64,000 nt of DNA from the NCBI GenBank assembly GCA_002392965.1, contig DGIA01000010.1:96179-160178 (forward strand). The letters are read 5' to 3'. The notes below the pieces were generated by a model. The model was given only the letters and a program-made list of their open reading frames with translations. It did not search any database and was not told the origin of the DNA. This document shows, in pieces, positions 1-9,163 of this stretch; position 1 is the stretch's first letter; each line of letters starts with the position of its first letter. A program made the translations under genes and the position numbers. Source of the DNA: Bacteroidales bacterium UBA3834 (GTDB taxonomy: Bacteria; Bacteroidota; Bacteroidia; Bacteroidales; P3).

Positions 1-1
1 C

Positions 2-619
2 ACGCTTGACGAGATGATTGTCTATGCCACCTCGGTGGTGCGCGCCATCAACCGGGCCCTTGTGGTGGTGGATATGCCTTTTGGCACCTATCAGGGCAAC
101 TCGAAGCAGGCTCTGGCTTCGGCTATTCGTATCATGAAAGAGACGGGGGCCGACGCCATCAAACTGGAAGGCGGTGAGGAGGTGCTGGAAAGTGTGCAGC
201 GCATTCTTTCGGCAGGTATTCCGATAATGGGTCATCTTGGCTTGACTCCGCAGAGTATCAATAAATTTGGTACCTATGCTGTGCGTGCCACAGAACAAGA
301 AGAGGCCGACCGGGTGAAGAAAGATGCCTTGATATTGCAGGAGGCGGGGTGCTTCGCACTGGTGCTGGAGAAGATCCCGGCCAAGCTGGCTGGCGAGATC
401 ACTTCCGAATTGAAGATTCCGACCATCGGTATCGGTGCGGGACAGCAGACGGACGGTCAGGTGTTGGTGCTGCAGGATATGCTGGGCATCACACGCCAGT
501 TCAAGCCGCGCTACTTACGCACCTATGGCACTTTCGGGGAGGATATCGCCAATGCTGTCCGCCATTACATCAGCGATGTGAAGAGCGGAGATTTCCCCAG
601 CGAGAAAGAGCAATATTAA
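2..619 (+). CDS. panB: 3-methyl-2-oxobutanoate hydroxymethyltransferase, 5' end missing
   Basis: PanB makes ketopantoate from 2-oxoisovalerate and methylene-tetrahydrofolate, the first step of pantothenate synthesis in the cytoplasm. The frame is open from base 2 and enters with TLDEM, so the gene starts before the window and the ATG at 14 is internal. Visible family features are ALVVVDMPFGTYQ, the metal/substrate segment IKLEGGEE, the IPIMGHLGLTPQS segment and the C-terminal IPTIGIGAG motif. About 205 of the usual roughly 270 residues are present, so about a quarter is missing. The gene ends convergently with clpS and the two stop codons share bases 616-619. No pantothenate partner gene is visible here. 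Confidence 0.95.
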   Translation, partial: TLDEMIVYATSVVRAINRALVVVDMPFGTYQGNSKQALASAIRIMKETGADAIKLEGGEEVLESVQRILSAGIPIMGHLGLTPQSINKFGTYAVRATEQEEADRVKKDALILQEAGCFALVLEKIPAKLAGEITSELKIPTIGIGAGQQTDGQVLVLQDMLGITRQFKPRYLRTYGTFGEDIANAVRHYISDVKSGDFPSEKEQY

Positions 620-903
620 TTAAGGATTTCAGATGTGAGTTCCTTGCTGAGCAGGGCCTGGTGCATAGGCAGCAGGTCGCTGTAGGAACCTTGTTTGACG
701 ACGCATGAACCGTGGCAATGCACGAGGATGGCGCATTGTTCGGCTTGTTCCTCGGTGTGGCGGCAGATGTCAACCAACGCTTTGATGACATAGTCGAAGG
801 TGTGCACGTCATCGTTGTAGAGCACCAGAGAGCAACCGCTGTCCTCGAGAGTGTCCACTTCTTCGTCCGCCTGGGGACTTACGTATGGTTTCTGCTCACT
901 CAT
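616..903 (-). CDS. clpS: ATP-dependent Clp protease adaptor ClpS
   Basis: ClpS delivers N-degron substrates to the ClpAP/ClpCP protease. The 95-residue protein has the family core LYNDDVHTFDYVI followed by the CAILVHCHGSCVV stretch. The ATG at 903 was chosen over a start 24 bases upstream because it gives the usual short acidic N-terminus (MSEQKPYVS) and makes an ATGA overlap with the ispF stop. It is the last gene of the co-directional run porU-porV-ispF-clpS and very likely translationally coupled to ispF. Identification rests on motif and length. Confidence 0.93.
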   Translation of the reverse strand: MSEQKPYVSPQADEEVDTLEDSGCSLVLYNDDVHTFDYVIKALVDICRHTEEQAEQCAILVHCHGSCVVKQGSYSDLLPMHQALLSKELTSEILN

Positions 904-1373
904 GAATTTTCGATTAATGCAACGCATTGTGCGCTGATACCCTCTTCTCGGCCTTCGAAACCGAGATGTTCGGTGGTAGTGGCTTTGACGGATACTTGGT
1001 TGATGTCGATACCCAGAGTGTCGGCTATATTTTTCCGCATGAGAGGTATGTGCGGAGCCATCTTGGGACGTTGGGCGACGATGGTAGCGTCGATGTTGGC
1101 AATGTGATAGCCGTGGGTAGATAGAAGATGGGCAACATGTGCCAAAAGTTTGAGGCTGCTGATGCCTTTGTACTGTGGGTCAGTATCGGGAAAATGCTTG
1201 CCGATGTCGCCCAATGCGGCGGCGCCGAGGAGGGCATCGCAGATGGCGTGGAGCAAAACATCGGCATCGCTATGGCCAATCAGGCCATGGGTGTGCGGAA
1301 TTTTCACGCCGCCAATCCATAATGGCAGACCTTCGCCCAACGCGTGAACGTCATATCCGGTACCGATTCTCAT
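900..1373 (-). CDS. ispF: 2-C-methyl-D-erythritol 2,4-cyclodiphosphate synthase
   Basis: IspF is the cyclising enzyme of the non-mevalonate isoprenoid pathway. At 157 residues it has the standard family length. The N-terminus MRIGTGYDVHAL carries the Asp and His that bind the metal. IGHSDADVLLHAICDALLGAAALGDIGKHFPD is the family signature region, and SVKATTTEHLGFEGR is the C-terminal motif. It overlaps porV upstream and clpS downstream by 4 bases each (ATGA arrangements), so the three are one transcription unit. From general knowledge of Porphyromonas, ispF also lies beside the porU-porV pair there, so this linkage looks old in the order. Confidence 0.97.
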   Translation of the reverse strand: MRIGTGYDVHALGEGLPLWIGGVKIPHTHGLIGHSDADVLLHAICDALLGAAALGDIGKHFPDTDPQYKGISSLKLLAHVAHLLSTHGYHIANIDATIVAQRPKMAPHIPLMRKNIADTLGIDINQVSVKATTTEHLGFEGREEGISAQCVALIENS

Positions 1374-2545
1374 TCTGTGGGTTTCAAGTCCAGCGAAAGC
1401 TGGATGCGTATGGTGTTGGCTAGAGGATTGGTGGAAAGTTTGGTGGTAGGGATGAGGTATGCGAAGTCGAAGGAAATGATGTTGTAGCGTAGCCCCACGC
1501 CGACAGTGGCATATTGGCGCCCACCTTTGTTCTCATGTTCGAAAAAGTAGCCGGCACGCACCGCGAATGTTTCGGCATACCAATATTCGGCACCGGCCGA
1601 GAGTTGGACTTCCTGCAACTCCTCGTTGAATCCGCCGGGGGCGTCGCCGAAGCTTTGGATGGCGCCGGCGATGACTCCGATATTGTTGTATTCGGTGAGC
1701 GACTGGATGCTGTCGATGCTATAGGTACGGAATTTAGGTGTGGGAACCAGCAGTTTGTTAAGGTCGAGCAGTACAGAAATCTTGTTGTAGTCGTCAATCT
1801 TGTTGGTGTAACGTCCACCGACACGAAGGTTGGCAGGCAGGAACTCTTGGTTGTTGTTGTCCTCGCTGTAGCGCAACTTGGCACCGAGGTTGGAAATAAA
1901 GGCGCCGAGGGCATAGTTTTGGGATTTGTCGATGGTGTTCTGGTAGTAAAGACCGATGTCGGCGGCTACCGAGTTGGCAGCGTGGCTGGTGGAATTCCCG
2001 CTTTCGCCGTAGATGGTTTGGCCATTGGTAAGGTCGCTGCGAATGAAGCGTCCTGAAGCACCAAGGGAGAGATTGTCGGTGACTTTCAAAGCATAGGTGA
2101 GGTCGAAAGCAAGTTCGTTCGGGTGCAGGTCGGTGACCTTGTTGCCTTCGATGTCAGTCATCTCAATATCACCGAGGGTGAAATAGGTGAGGCTGGCAGC
2201 CACAGTGCCACGGCTGCCCAGATGGTAGTAGCCACCAAGGTAGAGCAGGTCCATATCGCCTACCTTGAGGTTACGCAGCCACGGGGTAAAGGTGGTGCTG
2301 ATGCCGAAAGTGTTTTCTGTGAATGCGAATTTGGCGTTGTTCCAGTGAGCCGAATAGGCGTCGGGAGTCGATGCCACACCGACGTCGCCCATACCACTCG
2401 ACACGGCGTCGGGGGCGATGAGCAGAATAGGCATACCGGTGGAAATGTAGTTTTGTTTGCTGACCTGCCCCAACCAGGAAGTTTGTTGTGCGTAGTGTGT
2501 GCTTCCCAGTGCGAGTAATAAGGTCAAAAGGCACAGTTTCTTCAT
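1370..2545 (-). CDS. porV: Type IX secretion outer-membrane protein PorV (LptO)
   Basis: PorV is an outer-membrane beta-barrel that shuttles type IX secretion cargo from the translocon to the PorU sortase. The 391-residue protein has an N-terminal Sec signal (ending near YAQ), then the typical start SGMPILLIAPDAVSSGMGDVGVASTPD and a series of amphipathic strands ending in an aromatic-poor LSLDLKP tail. It lies directly downstream of porU (51 bases), the pairing known from Porphyromonas gingivalis. Its stop overlaps the ispF start. The presence of porU and porV means that proteins with C-terminal sorting domains are exported in this organism. Few other candidate cargo genes are seen in this window. 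Confidence 0.93.
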   Translation of the reverse strand: MKKLCLLTLLLALGSTHYAQQTSWLGQVSKQNYISTGMPILLIAPDAVSSGMGDVGVASTPDAYSAHWNNAKFAFTENTFGISTTFTPWLRNLKVGDMDLLYLGGYYHLGSRGTVAASLTYFTLGDIEMTDIEGNKVTDLHPNELAFDLTYALKVTDNLSLGASGRFIRSDLTNGQTIYGESGNSTSHAANSVAADIGLYYQNTIDKSQNYALGAFISNLGAKLRYSEDNNNQEFLPANLRVGGRYTNKIDDYNKISVLLDLNKLLVPTPKFRTYSIDSIQSLTEYNNIGVIAGAIQSFGDAPGGFNEELQEVQLSAGAEYWYAETFAVRAGYFFEHENKGGRQYATVGVGLRYNIISFDFAYLIPTTKLSTNPLANTIRIQLSLDLKPTE

Positions 2546-2596
2546 TCTTGATGGATTGTTTGTGCTAAATAACGGAATGTGTATTTTTTTATTGTA

Positions 2597-5500
2597 TCAA
2601 CGAACTACACATTTTGTTGTTCTCTGTTGCACTGTGCCGTCACTGTCGGTCACAATGATTCGGGCAAGGTAGAGCCCTGGTGGCACAGCCCCGAGGTCCC
2701 ATACCACAGGTCCTACTACGTAGCCATCGGCCGAAAGAGGTGGGGTTTGGGTGGCGACAATCTGTCCATAGGAGTTGAAAATCTGTAGCTCGGCAGTGGC
2801 AACACGGGCGCTGTTGTTCACCTCCAGCATGAATCGGGCACTGCCGGATGCTGGATTGGGCCAGCAGTGCAGGTCTGAGATGTTGAGAGTATCGGCGTTT
2901 TGTACGGTGAAATTGATGGTGGCTGAAGCCGAGATGCCGTAAATGTTCCATGCCTTGAGGGTCAGTGTATGTTTGCCGGGGTCCAGGTCGCGGAAAGAAT
3001 AAACTACCGTGCCGCTGCCCACCTGTGCCAAGTCGGGTTGGAACAGGTCGTTGAGCACCACCAGGCTCCCAGGGTTGTCGTCGAGCACGGCGGTGATATC
3101 ATGCCCGAGGCCGGCGCCGGCATTGATGCCTGCCGAGTCGCAGAGGAGTGCAATCAAGGTGGGATTGTTGTCGGTCAACCCGCCCGAGCGGAAATGAGTG
3201 TCTCCGATAAAGAGTTGTATGGTGGGGGCGAGGGTGGAAATATCGGCTGTGTCGTTCATTCCGCCCAGTAGTAAGCGGCTATAGCAACCTGTGGCATGGT
3301 CGTAGGCCGATCGGGCATAGTGGCTCAGCTTGGCATAATCGTATTGATATGCAACATCCTTGGGCACGATGAAGGAGTATTCGAATTGTCCTTCGGATAC
3401 CGGGTGGCTGCCTCGATAGATGATGTTTTTCTGTTGGGTAAAGCTCACCTCGGTGCCTGGATTGTCGTTGGCCAAGGTCTTGGTTATTACAGTCCGGTCG
3501 AAAACGATAGGGTACAATGTGCCTTCGAAGTCGTCAATTCTCTGTCCCGATGTGTCTTGAATTTCGCCGCTTATGGTGACCCGGGAGAGCACTGTGGCTG
3601 TGTCGTCCACTCCCTCAGTGACGGGCTGTCGGTTGATCTGCGTCACTACCACCCGGTTTTCAGGTTGGCTGAGGTGCAGGGCAGGGTCACCGATGAGGTT
3701 GATGCAAGGCGACACGGTGGAGGTGCGGTTTTTGGCCATGCGCAAGGCGTCGCCGATGGTGTATCGTGGGTCGAGGGCAAAGCGTACTACGTCGTTGTTG
3801 AAGCGTTCTGTATGGCTGATAGGTCGCGAGGAACTGACCACGCCGATGAAAGCCGCCGGGGCCAGAATGCACGCTTCCGATCCGCACAAGCCGTCCAGAT
3901 TATCATATCGGCCGTAGGAACAGGTGCTTGTCACAAACAGCGGCAACCGGTCTGTGTTGCCGTAGGAGGCGATGTCGCTGAATTCCATATATCGTTCGGT
4001 ACCCAGGTAGTTGGTCGATCCGTGACCGATATAGTTGATTAAGAGGCATCCGTTGTTCATGCGTTGGCGCAGGGCATTGTTGAGGTCTGGATAATAGGAG
4101 CCGATGGCGCCGCTGCTCTGGTGGTAGGAGTCGGCATAGAGTTTGTCAATATTGATATGTGGATGGGCATCGTTGATGCTGCGTGCCACCACTTCGCTCG
4201 AGTGGGCAAAAGCGCTGTCGTAGGGTTTCCCCGGGTCCGCGTCGTCGGCCAGCAAGGCCACGTAGTTGCGCCAATCACCCCGTTGGCGGTCGTCGGCCAA
4301 ATCGCGGCGGGTCAGATACCCTTCGATTTTATCCACCAGATGGGTGGCTTCGCTCAGGTTCTTGGCGGGCAGACGTCCTACCCCCACATTCAGGGTGTCC
4401 GAACTGCCTCCACGGGCGTTCTCTCCCAGATATCCCATCATGTCGTCGCTGCTGTAGGACATGCCGTCCTCGTCGAAAGAGTAGGTGGTTTCGTATGTGA
4501 CCACGGTGGGTAGGCTGTTTCCCAGCAGGTCCCGATTGTCATAGGTGCCTTTGCCCATCAGCAGCAGGTAGCGTGGCGCATGTTCTGGATGCGAGGCCTT
4601 GAGGTGGCGCAACAGCGAGCGGATGGCCATAGGGTCGGCCTTGCCCGAAGAGAACTCGTTGAATACCTGGACGTCGGTGGTTACCAGGACATCCATGCCG
4701 TCGAACAGTTCGTGCAGCATGGCCACCCGCTGGGCTTGCGACAGCAGCGATGGATGGCTCACCACCACCAGGTCGGCGGCAGCGCTGCCATGCAGGTTCT
4801 GGTTGGCCAAGGATGAAATGGAGGCGGGGGTCAGATAGAGGCTTCCGTCGAAAGCGACATAGCATCTCGCTTCGTCGGTGTTGTCGCTCCATGTTCCCGA
4901 GGTGACAGCTATTTCCCGTTCCTCTCCGGCATGGGTCACGTCCCACACACGTAGCCCCGAAGGGGCATTGCCCATGCGGAAGCGTGCTGCTCCGCCCAAG
5001 GCTTGGTCGTTGCGCACCATCAGCTGGCCGCTTCCGAATGTCAGCGGCGCATGGCTGTTGAGTTCGATGAAATCCAGATAGCCTGCTGCCGAGCTCTCGT
5101 TCGGGTTGTATGAGAGGTTGAAGGTGAATGAACTTGCCGTTGTGTTGATTTCGTCCAGGGTGGTTACATGCACTGTCCGGTTGGGGATGGAAACGGTGTT
5201 GGAATAGTTGGTGGTGCCGATGCTGAAAGAGGCTGTGAGCGTGCTTTTGCTGGCCAACGCATAGCGCAGCCGCACTCGTCCGTCCGCGTTTCCGGCCACG
5301 CTCAGGTTGAAACTACGGCTCGGTATCGAAGAGTTGAACTTCTCGCCCATCCACAACTGCCCTGTGCCAAAGATGTTCACCAAATCGTTGTCGATATGGG
5401 TCACCGAGGTGAACGAGGTCACTTCCGAGGTGGCTTCGGGCACGTTGCCAGACACAGCGATGTGACGCACGGTGGTGGCCGAAGTGGTCAGGTAGTAGTA

Positions 5501-5899
5501 GTTGCACGTGGCGTAGGCATGATGTTCAAACTCCCATCGGTCGTCGTTTTGTGAATAACTCCATTTTTCGGCACCTTCACCGAAGAAAAGCACTTCGTCG
5601 CCGCTGTCGAAACGTCCGTTGCCGTTGTTGTCCCGCACGTCGATGGTCACGGGCTGCAAGTCGGCATAGGAGGTCTGACGGTTGTCGATGGAGAGCATGC
5701 CGCCTCCGCGTCCGAAAAGGCCGATGCTGTCGATGCTTGTTCCCTGCAGCGCAGGCAGGTCGCTCACCGTCAGGCGGTACATGCCTGCCTGCGTCGCCGT
5801 CAGTCGCCACCACCGGCCTGTGGCCAGTACCGAGGCCTCCTGGGCTTCGACGCACAACGCCGCCATACACAGCATCAGATATATAATAATCCTCTTCAA
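2597..5899 (-). CDS. porU: Type IX secretion system sortase PorU (C25 gingipain-like)
   Basis: PorU cleaves C-terminal sorting signals from type IX cargo at the cell surface and links the cargo to A-LPS. The 1,100-residue protein opens with a signal peptide, then a beta-rich N-terminal half, a caspase-like C25 domain and a C-terminal sorting-type domain (residues about 1010-1100, beginning CWPNPASG). The catalytic pair can be placed: His626 in YIGHGS and Cys660 in TSTCSYGR. The apparent start is a TTG at 5899, preceding MKRIIIYLML; no ATG gives a complete signal peptide. It is the first gene of porU-porV-ispF-clpS. The C25 and CTD features together with porV next door make PorU far more likely than a secreted gingipain. 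Confidence 0.92.
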   Translation of the reverse strand: MKRIIIYLMLCMAALCVEAQEASVLATGRWWRLTATQAGMYRLTVSDLPALQGTSIDSIGLFGRGGGMLSIDNRQTSYADLQPVTIDVRDNNGNGRFDSGDEVLFFGEGAEKWSYSQNDDRWEFEHHAYATCNYYYLTTSATTVRHIAVSGNVPEATSEVTSFTSVTHIDNDLVNIFGTGQLWMGEKFNSSIPSRSFNLSVAGNADGRVRLRYALASKSTLTASFSIGTTNYSNTVSIPNRTVHVTTLDEINTTASSFTFNLSYNPNESSAAGYLDFIELNSHAPLTFGSGQLMVRNDQALGGAARFRMGNAPSGLRVWDVTHAGEEREIAVTSGTWSDNTDEARCYVAFDGSLYLTPASISSLANQNLHGSAAADLVVVSHPSLLSQAQRVAMLHELFDGMDVLVTTDVQVFNEFSSGKADPMAIRSLLRHLKASHPEHAPRYLLLMGKGTYDNRDLLGNSLPTVVTYETTYSFDEDGMSYSSDDMMGYLGENARGGSSDTLNVGVGRLPAKNLSEATHLVDKIEGYLTRRDLADDRQRGDWRNYVALLADDADPGKPYDSAFAHSSEVVARSINDAHPHINIDKLYADSYHQSSGAIGSYYPDLNNALRQRMNNGCLLINYIGHGSTNYLGTERYMEFSDIASYGNTDRLPLFVTSTCSYGRYDNLDGLCGSEACILAPAAFIGVVSSSRPISHTERFNNDVVRFALDPRYTIGDALRMAKNRTSTVSPCINLIGDPALHLSQPENRVVVTQINRQPVTEGVDDTATVLSRVTISGEIQDTSGQRIDDFEGTLYPIVFDRTVITKTLANDNPGTEVSFTQQKNIIYRGSHPVSEGQFEYSFIVPKDVAYQYDYAKLSHYARSAYDHATGCYSRLLLGGMNDTADISTLAPTIQLFIGDTHFRSGGLTDNNPTLIALLCDSAGINAGAGLGHDITAVLDDNPGSLVVLNDLFQPDLAQVGSGTVVYSFRDLDPGKHTLTLKAWNIYGISASATINFTVQNADTLNISDLHCWPNPASGSARFMLEVNNSARVATAELQIFNSYGQIVATQTPPLSADGYVVGPVVWDLGAVPPGLYLARIIVTDSDGTVQQRTTKCVVR

Positions 5900-5979
5900 A
5901 ATGAGTAAGAATCCCTTTGGTGCTATTAATTCTTATTTATTTAAACAGTTTCCTTAACGACTTTTCTCTTTTTTTATTG

Positions 5980-5987
5980 TATCTTTG
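5980..5987 (+). promoter_or_regulatory. Bacteroidota -7 promoter element before the MATE gene
   Basis: TATCTTTG matches TAnnTTTG exactly and lies 27 bases before the ATG at 6015, in the divergent gap between porU and the MATE gene. An in-frame TTG at 5985 falls inside this element and is therefore unlikely to be the start codon. No clear -33 box is seen. Confidence 0.7.
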
Positions 5988-6014
5988 CACCGCAATATTT
6001 ATGCCACACGTAGC

Positions 6015-7355
6015 ATGAACATCGAGCTATCAGGCCATTATGGCTACCGACGGATGATAAGATCGGTCCTGCCGAGCATCGCGATGGTGCTTGTGACGAG
6101 CATCTACAGCATCGTGGATGGTTTCTTTGTGGCCAATTTTGCCGGCAAGACGGGCTTTGCAGCCATCAACCTCACCTTTCCGGCCATCATGATGATAGGC
6201 TCCCTGGGATTGATGATCGGCACAGGTGGCGCAGCCCTGGTGGCGAAAATCAAAGGTGAAGGCTATCCCGAGAAGGCCAACCGTGTGTTCACCATGCTGG
6301 TGCAGTTCGGCTTGGCACTCGGGGTGCTGCTGGGCGTCGCGCTGGCCATCGGGGCACCCGTCGTGGCGCGGTGGTTGGGAGCCGACGAGCCGATGATGGA
6401 CGAGTGTGTGACCTATATCCGCCTGAATATGATTGGTATGCCGGGCTTTGTGCTGCAATGTGCCTTCCAGTCGTTCTATATGGCGGCCGAACGGCCACAA
6501 CTGGGTACGTTGATGTCGATAGTGGCTGGTGTGGTCAATGTGCTGCTCGATGCGGTGCTGGTGTGGGGATTGGGCTTGGGGGTGGCTGGTGCGGCGCTGG
6601 CCACTGCGGCAGGTTGCCTGGTCGGCGGCCTCTTCCCGCTCTACTATTTCTCCTCCCGCCGCAACCGCGGGTCGCTGCGTATCATCCCGACGCGCATCCT
6701 CTGGCCTTACGTCGGCAAGGCCTGTGCCAACGGATTGTCCGAGTATGTGGGCAGTATAGCCATGAATATCGTCACCATGTGCTACAACCTGCAGCTGATG
6801 CGCTATCTGGGCGAGGACGGAGTGTCGGCCTACGGTGTGGTGATGTACATCGCCTTCATCTTCGCCGCCGTTTTTATCGGATACAACATCGGCATCACAC
6901 CCATCATCGGCTACCACTATGGTGCCGCCGACGTGCGCGAGCAACGGTCGCTGTTCTTCAAGTCGCTGACCGTTATCGGGGTGCTGGGCGTGCTGATGAC
7001 CCTCACGGCCGAACTCTTCGCCGGGCAGCTGGCAAGGGTGTTCGTGGGTTACGATGCCGACCTTACCGCCTTGACCATCAAGGCTATGCGTCTCTATATG
7101 CTGGCCTTCCTCATCACCGGATGCAATATGTTTGTCTCGGCTCTCTTCACAGGCCTGAACAACGGGGTGGTGAGCGCTGTGGCATCCTTCACCCGCACCT
7201 TGGTGTTCGAGTTGGCTTGCGTGTGGATTCTGCCTGCGCTTGTGGGCATCGACGGCATCTGGTTCTCGTGGGGTATCGCCGAGCTGCTCAGCCTCTTCCT
7301 CTGCGGTTTCCTTGTGGCCCGCTTCGCTCCGCAACTGCTACGCCGACAGAGGTAG
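6015..7355 (+). CDS. MATE family efflux transporter
   Basis: This 446-residue inner-membrane protein has about 12 hydrophobic segments in two homologous halves, as expected for a MATE (NorM/DinF-like) cation-coupled drug or metabolite exporter. Family-like segments include SIYSIVDGFFVANFAG near the start, the GTGGAALVAKIKGEG loop between helices 2 and 3, and the matching FIGYNIGITPIIGYHYGA in the second half. The ATG at 6015 was preferred because the longer frame would start inside the promoter element. It stands alone between porU (divergent) and the tRNA. The substrate cannot be predicted. Confidence 0.92.
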   Translation: MNIELSGHYGYRRMIRSVLPSIAMVLVTSIYSIVDGFFVANFAGKTGFAAINLTFPAIMMIGSLGLMIGTGGAALVAKIKGEGYPEKANRVFTMLVQFGLALGVLLGVALAIGAPVVARWLGADEPMMDECVTYIRLNMIGMPGFVLQCAFQSFYMAAERPQLGTLMSIVAGVVNVLLDAVLVWGLGLGVAGAALATAAGCLVGGLFPLYYFSSRRNRGSLRIIPTRILWPYVGKACANGLSEYVGSIAMNIVTMCYNLQLMRYLGEDGVSAYGVVMYIAFIFAAVFIGYNIGITPIIGYHYGAADVREQRSLFFKSLTVIGVLGVLMTLTAELFAGQLARVFVGYDADLTALTIKAMRLYMLAFLITGCNMFVSALFTGLNNGVVSAVASFTRTLVFELACVWILPALVGIDGIWFSWGIAELLSLFLCGFLVARFAPQLLRRQR

Positions 7356-7392
7356 TATAACTGTTTGATAATTAATCATGAATGGCGTATGA

Positions 7393-7453
7393 CCTAGTAT
7401 TGCCCTAGTATTACCCTAGTACTACCCTAGTACTACCCTAGTATAAACCTAGG
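7393..7453. repeat. 11-bp tandem repeat array, five units plus a partial unit
   Basis: Units of exactly 11 bases start at 7393, 7404, 7415, 7426 and 7437, with consensus CCTAGTAYTAC, and a partial unit CCTAGG closes the array at 7448-7453 before a T-run. It lies in the gap between the MATE gene and the tRNA. There are no spacers between units, so it is not a CRISPR. Two other arrays in this window have the same 11-base period but unrelated sequence. Confidence 0.9.
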
Positions 7454-7630
7454 TCTTTTTGGTGTTGGATTTTGGGGAATGGAACGATAATGCACTTTGT
7501 CAATTACATTTATCTATATTTAAATATGACAATCAGTATCTGGCCGGAATATTGGGAATGATAGGGATTTGAATTTTTTTTCATCGTGACACAATAATAA
7601 TTTCCAGGTCGTGTTATTATGAGCGAATCT

Positions 7631-7707
7631 GGCCCCGTAGTTCAGCTGAATAGAACGTCGGATTCCGGTTCCGAAAGTCGTGGGTTTGAATCCCGCCGGG
7701 GTCACCA
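7631..7707 (+). tRNA. tRNA-Arg (anticodon CCG)
   Basis: The 77-base sequence folds as a full cloverleaf. The acceptor stem is GGCCCCG with CGGGGTC (one G-U pair), the D arm has GTTC/GAAC, the anticodon stem is TCGGA/TCCGA with loop TTCCGGT, and the T arm is GTGGG/CCCGC with loop TTTGAAT. The discriminator A and an encoded CCA follow. The anticodon CCG reads CGG, so it charges arginine. A hairpin follows at once. Confidence 0.95.
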
Positions 7708-7711
7708 ATAG

Positions 7712-7746
7712 AGCGCCAACCGTCACTGAATATGGCAGTTGGCGCT
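7712..7746 (+). terminator. Hairpin after tRNA-Arg, possible terminator
   Basis: AGCGCCAAC (7712-7720) pairs perfectly with GTTGGCGCT (7738-7746) around a 17-base loop. It lies 5 bases after the tRNA CCA end and 15 bases before the next start codon. The following TTAATAAT is only weakly T-rich, so it may serve as tRNA 3' processing or attenuation instead of full termination. Confidence 0.45.
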
Positions 7747-7761
7747 TAATAATGAAAAGTT

Positions 7762-8637
7762 ATGAGCAAATCCACCCATCCTTTTATGCAATTGCTGGTC
7801 ATGTTGGCTATGTCGCTCGGCATGCTCGTCGTGGTCAGTCTTCCCGAAGTGGTGCTTGTCGCTATGGGGGTCGATGTGATGTCGCGCCCCGTTCTGATGT
7901 GGACCCAGGCTGTCACACAGTTGCTTACCTTTCTTGTGCCGGTCGTCTTGATGACGATTATCTACTATCGAGGCCGCCAGCGCGAATATTACCGGCTGGA
8001 GTTCGGCGCCCGGAAGTGGTACTATGCCCTGACGGGTGTCGTGGTGATGTTGCTGGTGGTGCCTGTAAACGACTGGCTCATGGTGTGGAATGATTCGTGG
8101 AACCTTGGTCGGGTGGGGGAATTGCTCCGCTCGCTTCAAGATGCGACAGAAGGCGTTCTTGAGCAGATTATGGGAACCGACAGCGTTGGCGGTTTGGTCG
8201 CCAACCTGGTGGTTGTGGCCTTGCTGCCTGCTGTGTGCGAGGAAGTCTTCTTCCGTGCCGGCATCCAGAATTTGTTGCAGCGCTGGTTCTCCGCCGACGG
8301 GCGTAAGCCTTGGGGTACTCATGTGGCTGTATGGGTGACTGCCTTGATTTTCAGTCTTGGACATGGGGAGCTCTTCTCATTCATGCCTCGCTTGGTATTG
8401 GGTGCGGTGTTGGGTTACCTTTATGTCGGCAGCGGTTCCATCCTGCCCAATATGCTGGCTCACTTTTTCAACAACGCTTTGGTGGTGGTGCTCTACTGGC
8501 TAGTGGCACGCGGGGGGCTCGACATCGATCCGGAAGCCCCGCTGGCTGTCGGCGGGTTACTCACCGCCTGTTGCACCTTTGCCGCTGTGGCGGTGTTTGT
8601 CGTAACATTTGGTAAAAAACTAAAAATTAGCCGATAG
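7762..8637 (+). CDS. CPBP family intramembrane glutamic endopeptidase
   Basis: A 291-residue integral membrane protein of the CAAX protease/bacteriocin-processing (CPBP, Abi) family. The three family motifs are visible: EEVFFRAG (EExxxR) at about residue 159, the FSLGHGELFSF segment (FxxxH type), and NMLAHFFNNA (HxxxN). Eight or so hydrophobic helices surround them. Such proteins cleave prenylated or other membrane-bound peptides; in bacteria the substrates are mostly unknown. It follows the tRNA and hairpin and reads toward HU. Confidence 0.93.
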   Translation: MSKSTHPFMQLLVMLAMSLGMLVVVSLPEVVLVAMGVDVMSRPVLMWTQAVTQLLTFLVPVVLMTIIYYRGRQREYYRLEFGARKWYYALTGVVVMLLVVPVNDWLMVWNDSWNLGRVGELLRSLQDATEGVLEQIMGTDSVGGLVANLVVVALLPAVCEEVFFRAGIQNLLQRWFSADGRKPWGTHVAVWVTALIFSLGHGELFSFMPRLVLGAVLGYLYVGSGSILPNMLAHFFNNALVVVLYWLVARGGLDIDPEAPLAVGGLLTACCTFAAVAVFVVTFGKKLKISR

Positions 8638-8795
8638 AGAGGCGGCCGCAAGGTGCCCGAACGGGGGAAAGGAATGTAAAATAAAGAAAAAAAAGAGTTG
8701 TTGCAATTGGGTGAAATTTAGTTGGTTGGATGTGTGTGAAATGTTAAAATGGAGGGAAATGAAAAAAAAATAATTTCCATTTGAAAAAAAAGTAT

Positions 8796-8803
8796 TAATT
8801 TTG
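8796..8803 (+). promoter_or_regulatory. Bacteroidota -7 promoter element before HU
   Basis: TAATTTTG fits TAnnTTTG and lies 53 bases before the HU start at 8857. The surrounding 100 bases are strongly A/T-rich, as usual for a highly expressed Bacteroidota promoter. A TTTG at 8780-8783 is too close (12 bases) to be a standard -33 box. Confidence 0.65.
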
Positions 8804-8856
8804 CAGTCCGATTTTGTTTGAAAAACAAGTTAGTAACATTAAAAATAACAGAAAAA

Positions 8857-9141
8857 ATGACAAAGGCAGAAATCGTAGCTGAAATAGCTCAGAAAACCGG
8901 TATCGAGAAAGTTGCCATCCAGGCTACCGTCGAGGAGTTCATGACTGTCATCAAAGAGAGCCTCTCCGAGGGTGAGAACGTCTATCTGCGTGGTTTTGGT
9001 AGCTTCATCGTGAAGAAACGTGCTGAGAAGACTGGCCGTAACATCAGCAAGAACACCACCATCATCATCCCGGCCCACAACATCCCCGCTTTCAAGCCCG
9101 CCAAGACTTTCATGCAGGATGTGAAAAAGAAAGTGAAATAA
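8857..9141 (+). CDS. HU family DNA-binding protein
   Basis: HU is a small dimeric nucleoid protein that bends DNA. The 94-residue product starts MTKAEIVAEIAQKTG, has the GFGSFIVKKRAEKTGRN core that forms the base of the beta-arm, and ends with IPAFKPAKTFMQDVKKKV, the family C-terminus. The ATG at 8857 was chosen over an upstream in-frame TTG at 8818 because it restores the usual HU start and leaves a normal leader after the -7 box. It is followed within 25 bases by the bS22-like gene and then by RNase G. Confidence 0.95.
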   Translation: MTKAEIVAEIAQKTGIEKVAIQATVEEFMTVIKESLSEGENVYLRGFGSFIVKKRAEKTGRNISKNTTIIIPAHNIPAFKPAKTFMQDVKKKVK

Positions 9142-9163
9142 GTTTTTTAAATAGTCATTAGCA

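Noticed and set aside
7393..7453. CRISPR-like array
   Set aside because: The 11-base units touch each other without spacers; the same holds for the arrays at 33336 and 40192. No cas genes are present.
7520..7726. Open frame on the minus strand over the tRNA
   Set aside because: It runs through the tRNA-Arg cloverleaf and has no protein-like features.
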